DNA from: Cellulomonas sp. Root930
Lineage (GTDB): Bacteria; Actinomycetota; Actinomycetes; Actinomycetales; Cellulomonadaceae
Reading direction: 5' to 3'
NCBI GenBank assembly: GCA_001429255.1
Contig: LMJI01000001.1
Location: 1,715,256-1,779,255 of the forward strand
DNA length: 64,000 bases
The position numbers and the translations under genes were made by a program. This document shows positions 6,861-14,873 of the stretch, one piece after another. Under the pieces are notes generated by a model, which saw only the letters and a program-made list of their open reading frames with translations, did no database searches and was not told the DNA's origin. The stretch's first letter is position 1, and the number at the start of each line of letters is the position of its first letter.

Positions 6861-8200
6861 TGGCCCACCATGTTCTGCCCGCACACGCGCAGCACGCGGC
6901 CCAGGATCCCGCCGGCCGCGGGGGAGGACAGGAACGCGACCGTCTCGGCGACGTCCACCGGCTGCCCGCCCTGCTGCAGCGAGTTGAGGCGACGGGCCAC
7001 CTGCCGGGTGACGGCGGGGATGCGCGCGGTCATCTCGGTCTCGATGAACCCGGGGGCGACCGCGTTGGCGGTGCCGCCGAACGCCTCGAGCAGCGGCGCG
7101 GTGGCCCGGACCATGCCGATGACCCCGCCCTTGGACGCCGCGTAGTTGGTCTGCCCGCGGTTGCCGGCGATGCCCGACGTGGACGCCAGCGACACGATGC
7201 GCGGGTCGTCCGTGAAGTCGCCGGACGTCAGCAGGGCCTCGTTGATCCGCAGCTGCGACGCGATGTTCACGGCCAGGACCGAGTCCCACTTCTCCGGCGT
7301 CATGTTGGCCAGCAGCTTGTCGCGCGTGATCCCGGCGTTGTGCACGACGATGTCCAGGCGCCCGTGCCGCTGCAGCGCGTGCTCGAGGATGCGCGCACCG
7401 GCGTCGTCGGCGGTGACGTCGAGCTGCAGCGCGGTGCCACGCACCCGGTTGGCGACCGCCACCAGCTGCTCGCCCGCGGCGGGCACGTCGACCGCGATCA
7501 CGGTGGCGCCGTCGCGCGCGAGGGTGTCGGCGATCGAGGCGCCGATGCCGCGCGCGGCTCCGGTGACCACGGCGACGCGGCCGGCCAGCGGCGTGTCCCA
7601 GTCCTCGGGCAGCGAGCCCGCGGTGGAGTCGACCGCCAGCAGCTGCCCGTCGACGAACGCCGACTTCGTCGAGAGGAAGAAGCGCAGGGCGCCGACGACC
7701 GACGGCGCGGTGACCGGCACGTCGTTCGCGAGCACGACCCCGTTCCCTGTGGCCCCGCCGCGCAGCTCCTTCGCCAGCGACCGCAGCAGCCCGTCGACGC
7801 CCTGCCGGGCCGCGGCGACCGCGGGGGCGTCGTCGGCGACCGCTGCTCGCGAGACCGTGACGACCCGACCGCCGCCGGGCAGCGACTTCAGGACCGTGCC
7901 GATCTCGAGCACGGGCTCCGAGAGCTGGTCCGGGTGGGTCAGCTCCGTGAGGGCCAGGACGACCGCGGAGTACCGGGTGCCGGGCGTCGCGTGGCGGTGC
8001 ACGTCGAGGTTCCAGTCGGTGGACAGCAGACCGGAGAGCGCGTCCGACTCCGAGCCCCGGCCGAGCACCAGCACGGCCCCCTCGGCCAGCGGCTGCCCGG
8101 GCGTGTAGCGCTTCAGGGGTGCCGGCTGGGGGAGGCCGAGCTGCTTCGCGAGCTTCTTGGTGAACCCGCTGTTGACCAGGTTCAGGTAGGTGTCCGTCAT
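6857..8200 (-). CDS. FabG4-type 3-oxoacyl-thioester reductase
   Basis: 447 aa, long form of FabG. The C-terminal half (from about residue 205) is a complete SDR: Rossmann motif TGAARGIG, HNAG, and the S-YAASK catalytic set (ASTSG...NYAASKGG), ending with the ETEMTARIP and LSSPAAGG loops. The first 200 residues are an additional flavodoxin-like domain with a VVTVSRA strand, as in mycobacterial FabG4, which is about twice the usual 250 aa. FabG4-type enzymes prefer NADH and long-chain acyl-CoA. It is coupled to the dehydratase by GTGA and follows the thiolase gene by 2 bp. Confidence 0.88.
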   Translation of the reverse strand: MTDTYLNLVNSGFTKKLAKQLGLPQPAPLKRYTPGQPLAEGAVLVLGRGSESDALSGLLSTDWNLDVHRHATPGTRYSAVVLALTELTHPDQLSEPVLEIGTVLKSLPGGGRVVTVSRAAVADDAPAVAAARQGVDGLLRSLAKELRGGATGNGVVLANDVPVTAPSVVGALRFFLSTKSAFVDGQLLAVDSTAGSLPEDWDTPLAGRVAVVTGAARGIGASIADTLARDGATVIAVDVPAAGEQLVAVANRVRGTALQLDVTADDAGARILEHALQRHGRLDIVVHNAGITRDKLLANMTPEKWDSVLAVNIASQLRINEALLTSGDFTDDPRIVSLASTSGIAGNRGQTNYAASKGGVIGMVRATAPLLEAFGGTANAVAPGFIETEMTARIPAVTRQVARRLNSLQQGGQPVDVAETVAFLSSPAAGGILGRVLRVCGQNMVGQ

Positions 8201-8202
8201 GG

Positions 8203-9528
8203 TCAGGCCGCCTCGAGGATCGCGGTGAGGCCCAGCCCGCCGGCTGCGCAGATGGACACGAGCGCACGCACGGGCGTGTCCGAGCCGGACGCCACCTTCC
8301 GGCGGTGCAGCTCCTTGCTGATGGTCGCGATGATCCGCCCCCCGGTCGCGGCGAACGGGTGCCCTGCTGCCAGCGACGAGCCGTGCACGTTGAGCCCGGC
8401 GCGGTCCACGGACCCGAACGCGCCCTCGAGCCCGAGACGGGTCCGCCCGAACTCCTCGGACTCCCACGCGGCCAGCGTCGTCAGCACGGTGGCTGCGAAG
8501 GCCTCGTGGATCTCGATGTAGTCGAAGTCGGCGAGGGTCAGCCCGTTGCGGGCGAGGAGCCGCGGCACCGCGAACGCGGGGGCCATCAGCAGGCCGTCGT
8601 CGCCGTGCACGAAGTCGACCGCACCGGCCTCGGCGTCGACCAGCGCGGCGAGCGGGACCAGGTCGTGCGAGGCCGCCCACTCCTGGGAGCCGAGCAGCAC
8701 CGCCGAGGCGCCGTCGGACAGCGGCGTCGAGTTGCCGGCCGTCATCGTCGCGGGCGTGTCCAGCCCGAGGCCGAACGCGGGCTTGAGCTTCGCCAGCTTC
8801 TCCAGGGAGGAGTCGGCGCGCAGGTTGGCGTCGCGCGTGAGGCCGCGGAACGGGGTGACCAGGTCGTCGAAGAACCCGGAGTCGTAGGCCGCGGCGAGCC
8901 TCTGGTGGCTGGCCAGCGCGACCTCGTCCTGCGCCTCCTGCGTGATGCCCCACTGCGCGGTGGTCAGGGCCTGGTGCTCGCCCATCGACAGGTGCGTGCG
9001 CGGCTCGCCGGTGTTCGGCGCCGACGGCGCGAGGTCCTTCGGGCGGATCGTCGCGACGGCCGCGAGCTTCTGCCCGACGGAACGCGCGCGCGACAGGTCG
9101 AGCAGCGCGCGGCGCAGCCGGTTGCTGACCGCGATGGGCGCGTCCGACGTGGAGTCGACGCCGCCGGCGATCGCGGACTCGAGCTGGCCGAGGCGGATCT
9201 TGTTGCTCAGGGAGACGACGGTCTCGAGGCCGGTCGCGCAGGCCTGCTGGACGTCGTACGCGGGGGTCTCGGCGGAGAGGGCCGAGCCGAGGACGGACTC
9301 GCGGGTGAGGTTGAAGTCCTTGCTGTGCTTGAGCACGGCACCCGCGGCGACCTCACCGATGCGCTCGCCCTGCAGGCCGTACCGGGCGACCAGCCCGTCG
9401 ATCGCGGCGGTGAGCATGTCCTGGTTGCTGGCGCGGACGTACGGTCCGCCGGCGCGGGCGAAGGGGATCCGGTTGCCGCCGAGCACGTAGGCCTTGCGGA
9501 CGCTCGGGGTGGGGGTGGGGCGGGCCAT
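8203..9528 (-). CDS. Acetyl-CoA acetyltransferase / 3-ketoacyl-CoA thiolase
   Basis: 441 aa thiolase. The nucleophile cysteine is in QQACATGLET near residue 97, HEAFAA provides the conserved His/Glu region, GSSLAAGHPFAATGGR is the GHP loop, and SICAAGGLG carries the second catalytic cysteine. This matches the FadA2/FadI group. It would cleave, or in reverse form, 3-ketoacyl-CoA. First gene of a minus-strand operon with fabG4- and htdX-like genes, so the three carry thiolysis, reduction and dehydration activities. ATG with an AGAGGAA site. Confidence 0.9.
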   Translation of the reverse strand: MARPTPTPSVRKAYVLGGNRIPFARAGGPYVRASNQDMLTAAIDGLVARYGLQGERIGEVAAGAVLKHSKDFNLTRESVLGSALSAETPAYDVQQACATGLETVVSLSNKIRLGQLESAIAGGVDSTSDAPIAVSNRLRRALLDLSRARSVGQKLAAVATIRPKDLAPSAPNTGEPRTHLSMGEHQALTTAQWGITQEAQDEVALASHQRLAAAYDSGFFDDLVTPFRGLTRDANLRADSSLEKLAKLKPAFGLGLDTPATMTAGNSTPLSDGASAVLLGSQEWAASHDLVPLAALVDAEAGAVDFVHGDDGLLMAPAFAVPRLLARNGLTLADFDYIEIHEAFAATVLTTLAAWESEEFGRTRLGLEGAFGSVDRAGLNVHGSSLAAGHPFAATGGRIIATISKELHRRKVASGSDTPVRALVSICAAGGLGLTAILEAA

Positions 9529-9624
9529 GAGGCGCGTTCCTCTCGCATCGTCGCTGAGGGCGGGGGGACCGAGCGCGGGGCGCTCGAGGATGATGACGTG
9601 GTGTCCGAAACCCACAGTACCTGA

Positions 9625-9630
9625 TACCTT
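9625..9630 (+). promoter_or_regulatory. -10-like hexamer, likely leaderless start of tetR-acyl-CoA oxidase operon
   Basis: TACCTT lies 7 nt before the GTG at 9638, and no Shine-Dalgarno sequence is present. The direct repeat TACCTGATACCT covers this hexamer and could be part of an operator for the regulator that it precedes. Confidence 0.4.
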
Positions 9631-9637
9631 CGGTCTC

Positions 9638-10489
9638 GTGAGCCCTGTCACACCGGGCCCGTCGAAGGCGACGGCCCTCACGCTGCTGAACTCCGAGGCC
9701 GGTCGTGCGCGACCGGCCTTGCCGACTCCCCCTGCGACCCGCCGACCGCCGGACGACGCCTTTGCCGCCGACGGCCGCTCGACCCGCTGGGCCGACCACC
9801 GCGAGGCACGCCGCGCGGAGCTCGTCCGCATCGCCCGCCGGACCGTCCACCACAAGGGACCGGACGTGTCGATGGAGGAGATCGCCGCCGCGGCGGGCAC
9901 CTCCAAGTCGATCGTCTACCGGTACTTCGCCGACAAGACCGGCCTGCAGATCGCCGTTGCCGAGGCCGTCGTGCTCCAGATCCAGGGGGCGCTCGAGGGC
10001 GTCCTGCGGATCGCGCCGACCCCCCGCGACGGCCTGCGCGCGATGGTCGCGGTGTATCTCGAGATGATCGAGTCGTCGCCGAACGTCTACGCGTTCGTCA
10101 CCCGCAACGGCTCCGTCGAGTCCGGTGGGCCGCTCGGCCACTTCCTCGACTCGGTGACCGCGCTGGTCGCCGCCCCGTTCGCGCGCGGGCTCACCGAGGA
10201 GCACGAGGGGCGGAGGACGGCTCGGAGGCCCGAGGCCTCCCAGGAGGACGACTCGGCTCTCGCCGCCCGCGTCGCGCTCGCCGAGTCGTGGGCCGCCGGC
10301 GCCGTCGGCTTCGTCCGCGGCTCCGGCGAGTGGTGGCTGGCCCACCGCGACGAGCCCGCCAGCCCGGACCGCGAGGAGATCACCGCCCAGGTCGCCGCCT
10401 GGCTCTGGGCCGGACCCGTCGGGCTGCTCGCCCGTGACCGCAACCGCACGTCCCCCGACCACACGCACGTCCCGGAGGAGTCCCGATGA
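9638..10489 (+). CDS. TetR-family transcriptional regulator
   Basis: 283 aa with a long disordered Pro/Arg-rich N-terminus (about 55 residues). The TetR helix-turn-helix at residues 75-115 has the usual MEEIAAAAGTSKSIVYRYFADKTGL. The C-terminal ligand domain is about 160 aa. Placed between the divergent thiolase operon and the acyl-CoA oxidase gene, it probably senses an acyl-CoA or fatty acid and represses both sides. It overlaps the next gene by ATGA. GTG 9638 was chosen because of the -10-like box just before it; an in-frame ATG at 9494 lies inside the opposite gene. Confidence 0.85.
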   Translation: MSPVTPGPSKATALTLLNSEAGRARPALPTPPATRRPPDDAFAADGRSTRWADHREARRAELVRIARRTVHHKGPDVSMEEIAAAAGTSKSIVYRYFADKTGLQIAVAEAVVLQIQGALEGVLRIAPTPRDGLRAMVAVYLEMIESSPNVYAFVTRNGSVESGGPLGHFLDSVTALVAAPFARGLTEEHEGRRTARRPEASQEDDSALAARVALAESWAAGAVGFVRGSGEWWLAHRDEPASPDREEITAQVAAWLWAGPVGLLARDRNRTSPDHTHVPEESR

Positions 10490-12558
10490 CCACCACCACC
10501 CCGCGCCCGACCGTCGACGCTCCCGGCTCCGGCGACCCGCGCCTCGACGCGGACGTCCGCAACGTCGACATCGCGCACCTGAGCAAGGTCCTGCTGGGGC
10601 ACTACCCCGAGCTGCGACTCGCGGCGCGCAACCTCATGGCCGACGACCGGTTCCACCGGATCGAGGGCCTGACGCTGGCCGAGCACCGCGAGCGGGTCAT
10701 CGGCCAGCTGCGACTGCTGGTCGCCGAGGGCGACGTGCACCGCTCGTTCCCGGAGCGGTTCGGCGGCGCCGAGGACCACGGCGGCTTCCTGGCGCGGTTC
10801 GAGGAGCTGACGCACGCGGACCCGTCGCTGCAGATCAAGTCGGGGGTGCAGTGGGGACTGTTCGCCTCCGCGATCTACCACCTGGGCACCGAGCGGAACC
10901 ACGACGAGTTCCTGGCCGACTCGCTCTCGCTCGCGGTCCCGGGCGCCTTCGCGATGACGGAGACGGGCCACGGCTCGGACGTCGCCGCCATCGGCACGAC
11001 CGCGACGTACGACCCGGCCACGCAGGAGTTCGTCATCCACACGCCGTTCCGCGCGGCGTGGAAGGACTACCTCGGCAACGCCGCCCTGCACGGTACGGCG
11101 GCGACCGTCTTCGCCCGCCTGGTCACCGCGGGTGTCGACCACGGGGTGCACGCCTTCTACGTCCCGCTGCGCGACCCGGAGACGATGGAGTTCCTGCCCG
11201 GCGTCGGCGGCGAGGACGACGGGCTCAAGGGCGGCCTCAACGGCATCGACAACGGCCGGCTCTGGTTCGACCAGGTCCGCATCCCGCGCACCAACCTGCT
11301 CAACCGGTACGGCGACGTCGCCGAGGACGGGACCTACTCGTCGCCGATCGCGAGCCCCGGCCGCCGGTTCTTCACCATGCTCGGCACGCTCGTGCAGGGC
11401 CGCGTCTCGCTCGACGGTGCCGCGGTCACGGGCGCCCGCCTCGGCCTGACCATCGCGATCACCTACGGCAACCAGCGCCGCCAGTTCAACGCGGCGTCGC
11501 CCACCGAGGAGGTCGTGATCCTCGACTACGCGGAGCACCAGCGCCGCCTCCTCCCGCTGCTCGCGGAGACGTACGCCGCCGGGTTCGCCCACGAGGACCT
11601 GCTCGCCGCGTTCGACGACGTGTTCTCGGGCCGCAACGACACCCCGGAGACGCGCGAGGACCTGGAGACCCTGGCCGCCGCGCTCAAGCCGGCGTCGACC
11701 TGGCACGCGCTCAACACCCTCCAGGTGGCGCGCGAGGCGTGCGGCGGCGCCGGGTTCCTGGCCGAGAACCGGCTGACCAGCCTGCGGGCCGACCTGGACG
11801 TCTACGCGACGTTCGAGGGCGACAACACGGTCCTGCTGCAGCTCGTCGGCAAGCGTCTGCTCACCGACTACTCCAAGAGCTTCAAGCACCTGGACGCGAC
11901 GAAGGTCGCCCGCATGGTGGCCGAGCGCGCGTCCGACGCCGCCCGGTACCGCACACCCCTGCACCGGGCCGTGCAGACGATCGCCGACGTCGGCGACCCG
12001 CGCAGGTCGGCCGGCCAGCTCCGTGAGACGGCCACCCAGCGCGAGCTGCTGGTGGACCGTGTCGAGACGATGGTCGCGGAGATCGCCCAGGCGCTGCGCC
12101 CGGCCCAGAAGGCGGACCCCGCGACGGCCGCGGCCCTGTTCAACGCGCACCAGCACGAGCTCGTCGAGGCCGCCCGCGCGCACGCCGAGCTGGTCCAGTG
12201 GGAGTCGTTCACCGCCGCGCTCGAGCGGGTCACCGACCCGGGCACCCGCCAGATCCTCACCTGGGTGCGCGACCTGTTCGGGCTCACGCTCATCGAGCGC
12301 CACCTCACCTGGTACCTGCTCAACGGCCGGCTGTCCGCGGGCCGCGCCCGGACGGTCACCTCCTACATCGACCGGCTGCTGGCCCGGCTGCGCCCGCACG
12401 CGCAGTCCCTGGTCGACGCGTTCGGCTACGAGCAGGCACACCTGCGCGCCCCGATCGCGTCGGGTGCCGAGCAGGCCCGGCAGGACGAGGCGCGGGCCTA
12501 CTACCGGGCGCAGCGCGCGTCCGGCGACGCCCCGGTCCCGGAGAAGCACAAGCGCTGA
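10486..12558 (+). CDS. Acyl-CoA oxidase/dehydrogenase family flavoprotein
   Basis: 690 aa, the length of peroxisomal-type acyl-CoA oxidases and well above the 380-600 aa of usual dehydrogenases. Motifs in order: AMTETGHGSDV (flavin-contact region) near residue 160, WKDYLGNAALHGTAATVFARL, then CGGAGFLAENRL and the DVYATFEGDNTVLLQLVGKRLL block typical of ACOX enzymes near residue 440, followed by a long helical C-terminal domain. It should perform the first step of beta-oxidation, with FAD. The neighbouring thiolase, reductase and dehydratase suggest a complete chain-shortening set under the TetR regulator. Whether oxygen or ETF is the acceptor cannot be decided here. Confidence 0.88.
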   Translation: MTTTTPRPTVDAPGSGDPRLDADVRNVDIAHLSKVLLGHYPELRLAARNLMADDRFHRIEGLTLAEHRERVIGQLRLLVAEGDVHRSFPERFGGAEDHGGFLARFEELTHADPSLQIKSGVQWGLFASAIYHLGTERNHDEFLADSLSLAVPGAFAMTETGHGSDVAAIGTTATYDPATQEFVIHTPFRAAWKDYLGNAALHGTAATVFARLVTAGVDHGVHAFYVPLRDPETMEFLPGVGGEDDGLKGGLNGIDNGRLWFDQVRIPRTNLLNRYGDVAEDGTYSSPIASPGRRFFTMLGTLVQGRVSLDGAAVTGARLGLTIAITYGNQRRQFNAASPTEEVVILDYAEHQRRLLPLLAETYAAGFAHEDLLAAFDDVFSGRNDTPETREDLETLAAALKPASTWHALNTLQVAREACGGAGFLAENRLTSLRADLDVYATFEGDNTVLLQLVGKRLLTDYSKSFKHLDATKVARMVAERASDAARYRTPLHRAVQTIADVGDPRRSAGQLRETATQRELLVDRVETMVAEIAQALRPAQKADPATAAALFNAHQHELVEAARAHAELVQWESFTAALERVTDPGTRQILTWVRDLFGLTLIERHLTWYLLNGRLSAGRARTVTSYIDRLLARLRPHAQSLVDAFGYEQAHLRAPIASGAEQARQDEARAYYRAQRASGDAPVPEKHKR

Positions 12559-12622
12559 CCCCGACCGCGCGCCGACCCGGCGCGCCCACCCGACGCCTCC
12601 ACCCCCCGAGGCGACGGCAGCC

Positions 12623-12660
12623 CGGCCCGTCTCCTTGCGCATCACGCGGGAGGCGGGCCG
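12623..12660. terminator. Bidirectional terminator hairpin
   Basis: CGGCCCGTCTCC (12623-12634) pairs with GGAGGCGGGCCG (12649-12660), 12 bp with one G-U, loop 14 nt. It sits between the convergent acyl-CoA oxidase and DUF2599 genes. No U-tract follows, as is common in high-GC actinobacteria. Confidence 0.6.
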
Positions 12661-12675
12661 TGCGTGCGTCGGAGC

Positions 12676-13398
12676 TCAGGGGTTGCAGCGAGCGGTGATC
12701 ATCTCGACCAGCCCGACCTCCGGACGCCACGGCTCAAGGTTCCAGGTGGCCTTGTCGGGAGCGCCCAGCTCGTGGCACTCCAGCTGCGCCTGCATGCCCG
12801 GGCTGTCGGCGTCCGGTGCCAGGGCGACCACCTGCGCCCACAGGCCCTCCTGCGCCGCCTGGCTGCCGGCTCGCGCCCACGCGCTGGGGGTGACCGCGAG
12901 CGAGCGCCCGCCCTCGGCCTCACCCCAGACGGCGCCGAGCACGACTGCGGTGGTGAACCAGAGGCCGGCGGAGCCGGTGTCGAGCCGGAGCACCTCGGGG
13001 CCGACCTGGCTGAGGCCCGCACCCCGCGGCTCGGTGACGAGTCCGCCGACGAACACCCCGCCGGCGTCCCTGACGACGGCCGAGCCGTCGGCGAGCGCCG
13101 TCAGCGTCATCCCGACGGGCGCGACGACGAGCGCCTCGCCCGGGGCGGTCACGTGGGCGGACCCGTCGTCGTCGGTCCGGACGTCCGTGCCGGGCGGGAC
13201 CACGGTGAGGGCCACCGCCCCGGAGGCGACGGGGGTGCCGGTCGCGCGGAGCACGTCGGGATCGGTCGGGTCCGTCGTGGCCGTCGGGGTGGGGGATGCG
13301 GTGGGTGACGGCAGCGCCGGGGGCTCGGCGCGGCTCGGGGTGCAGGACGCGAGCATGACGGCGAGCAGCACCGCCGCCGTCGCACCTCGCGCCCTCAT
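12676..13398 (-). CDS. Putative lipoprotein with DUF2599-type C-terminus
   Basis: 240 aa. Signal peptide with lipobox VMLASC, so residue C20 should be lipidated. A Pro/Thr/Ala-rich linker follows (residues 25-50), then an all-beta region, and a C-terminal domain closing with WNLEPWRPEVG and RCNP, the DUF2599 pattern of mycobacteria and other actinobacteria. Function unknown. It is the last gene of the LacI-led sugar operon, joined to GH13 by ATGA overlap. It is not the ABC binding protein, which is encoded at 20157-21428. The ATG at 13398 was chosen over one at 13437 because it starts the signal peptide directly. Confidence 0.7.
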   Translation of the reverse strand: MRARGATAAVLLAVMLASCTPSRAEPPALPSPTASPTPTATTDPTDPDVLRATGTPVASGAVALTVVPPGTDVRTDDDGSAHVTAPGEALVVAPVGMTLTALADGSAVVRDAGGVFVGGLVTEPRGAGLSQVGPEVLRLDTGSAGLWFTTAVVLGAVWGEAEGGRSLAVTPSAWARAGSQAAQEGLWAQVVALAPDADSPGMQAQLECHELGAPDKATWNLEPWRPEVGLVEMITARCNP

Positions 13399-14873
13399 CC
13401 TCGGAAACGTACCGGCCCGTCGGTCAGCCAGGCGCACTCCGACGGGGTGACGACGGTCGGGTCCGCGCCGGGGGAGCTCCGGACGACCACCGCGGCACCG
13501 TCCGGGAGCCGCCAGGGCCGGGACGACGCGTTGAGCACCACCCGCGCGCCGCCACGCCGTCCGACCAGCACCCCGGGACGGGCGTCCTCCCAGGTCAGGT
13601 CCTCGGTCGTCCAGAGGGCCGGTCGTGCCGACAGCGCCCGGTGCAGCACCGACCAGGTCGAGTTCGGGTCGGCCTCCTGCCGGTCACGGGCGTAGACGGA
13701 CCACTCGGCCGGGACCGGCAGCCACGGGTCGCCCGTGGTGAACCCGAGGTTCCGGCCCGAGGTCCAGGGCAGCGGGACGCGGGCACCGTCGCGGTTGGGC
13801 AGCCGGCCGCCGGACCGCAGCGACTGCGGGTCCTGCCAACGCTCCGGCGGCACGTCCGCGTCGGGCAGGCCCAGCTCGTCGCCGGCGTAGAGGAAGAACG
13901 CGCCGGGCAGCGCGAGCAGGAACAGGTGCAGTGCCAGCGCACGCTCCGGTCCGAGGCGCGTGGCGGCGCGCGCGATGTCGTGGTTGCCGACCACCCAGGC
14001 GGGCAGGGCCCCGACGGCGCGGTGAGCGGCCAGCTGCGCGTCGACGGTCCGGCGCAGTGCGGCCGCGGACCACGGGGTGCGCAGGATGTCGAACGCGAAG
14101 GCCTGGCCCAGCTCGTCGGCGCGGGCGAACGCGGCGGTGCGCTCGGGCGGCCCCCACGCCTCCGCGACCGCGAGGACGTCGGGGCCGAGCACGTGCCGCC
14201 ACGAGCGGTAGATCTCGTGCACCTCGGCCCGGTCCCAGTGCGGGTGGTCCTCGCCGCGACGCACCTCCGCGTACGACGGCTCCTTGGCCAGCCCGCCGGC
14301 GACGTCCACGCGGAAGCCGTCGACGCCCCGGGCCAGCCAGAACCGGAGCGTCGCCGCGAAGTCCTCCTGCACGCTCGGGTGCGCCCAGTTGAGGTCGGGC
14401 TGCTCGGGCGCGAAGAGGTGCAGGTACCAGTCGCCGTCGGGCAGCGCCGACCACGCGGAGCCGCCGAACATCGAGCGCCAGCCGTTCGGCTGCGACCGGA
14501 CGTGGAACAGCGCCCGCTCCGGACCGCCCGCCCGCGCTGCGACGAACCACGGGTGCTGGTCGGACACGTGGTTGGGCACCAGGTCCATCACCACCCGCAG
14601 GCCGCGGTCGTGCGCGGCCGTCACGACGGCGTCGAACGCGGCCAGGTCCCCGAACAGCGGGTCGATGTCGCGGTGGTCCGCCACGTCGTACCCGTGGTCC
14701 GCCTGCGGGGACCGGTAGACCGGCGTGAGCCAGAGGCCGTCGACACCCAGGCGGGCGACGGCGTCGAGCCCGGCGGTCAGACCCGCCAGGTCACCGACGC
14801 CATCGCCGTCGCCGTCCAGGAACGAGCGCACGTACACCTGGTAGACCACGGCGCTGCGCCACCACGAGCTCAC
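13395..14873 (-). CDS. GH13 alpha-glucosidase / oligo-1,6-glucosidase-like
   Basis: 492 aa cytoplasmic enzyme. AVVYQVYVRSFLDGDGDGVGD at the start, DLVPNHVS (region I), GFRVDVA with nucleophile D190 (region II), AEAW with acid E238 (region III) and VGNHD with D299 (region IV) form a complete GH13 active site. The region I and II details fit the oligo-1,6-glucosidase/alpha-glucosidase group. No signal peptide, so it acts on imported oligosaccharides. GTG start overlaps the GH39 stop by 4 bp (GTGA). Alpha-glucosidic substrate is inferred from the family; the operon partners suggest that it works on a product of the secreted enzyme. Confidence 0.88.
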   Translation of the reverse strand: MSSWWRSAVVYQVYVRSFLDGDGDGVGDLAGLTAGLDAVARLGVDGLWLTPVYRSPQADHGYDVADHRDIDPLFGDLAAFDAVVTAAHDRGLRVVMDLVPNHVSDQHPWFVAARAGGPERALFHVRSQPNGWRSMFGGSAWSALPDGDWYLHLFAPEQPDLNWAHPSVQEDFAATLRFWLARGVDGFRVDVAGGLAKEPSYAEVRRGEDHPHWDRAEVHEIYRSWRHVLGPDVLAVAEAWGPPERTAAFARADELGQAFAFDILRTPWSAAALRRTVDAQLAAHRAVGALPAWVVGNHDIARAATRLGPERALALHLFLLALPGAFFLYAGDELGLPDADVPPERWQDPQSLRSGGRLPNRDGARVPLPWTSGRNLGFTTGDPWLPVPAEWSVYARDRQEADPNSTWSVLHRALSARPALWTTEDLTWEDARPGVLVGRRGGARVVLNASSRPWRLPDGAAVVVRSSPGADPTVVTPSECAWLTDGPVRFRG

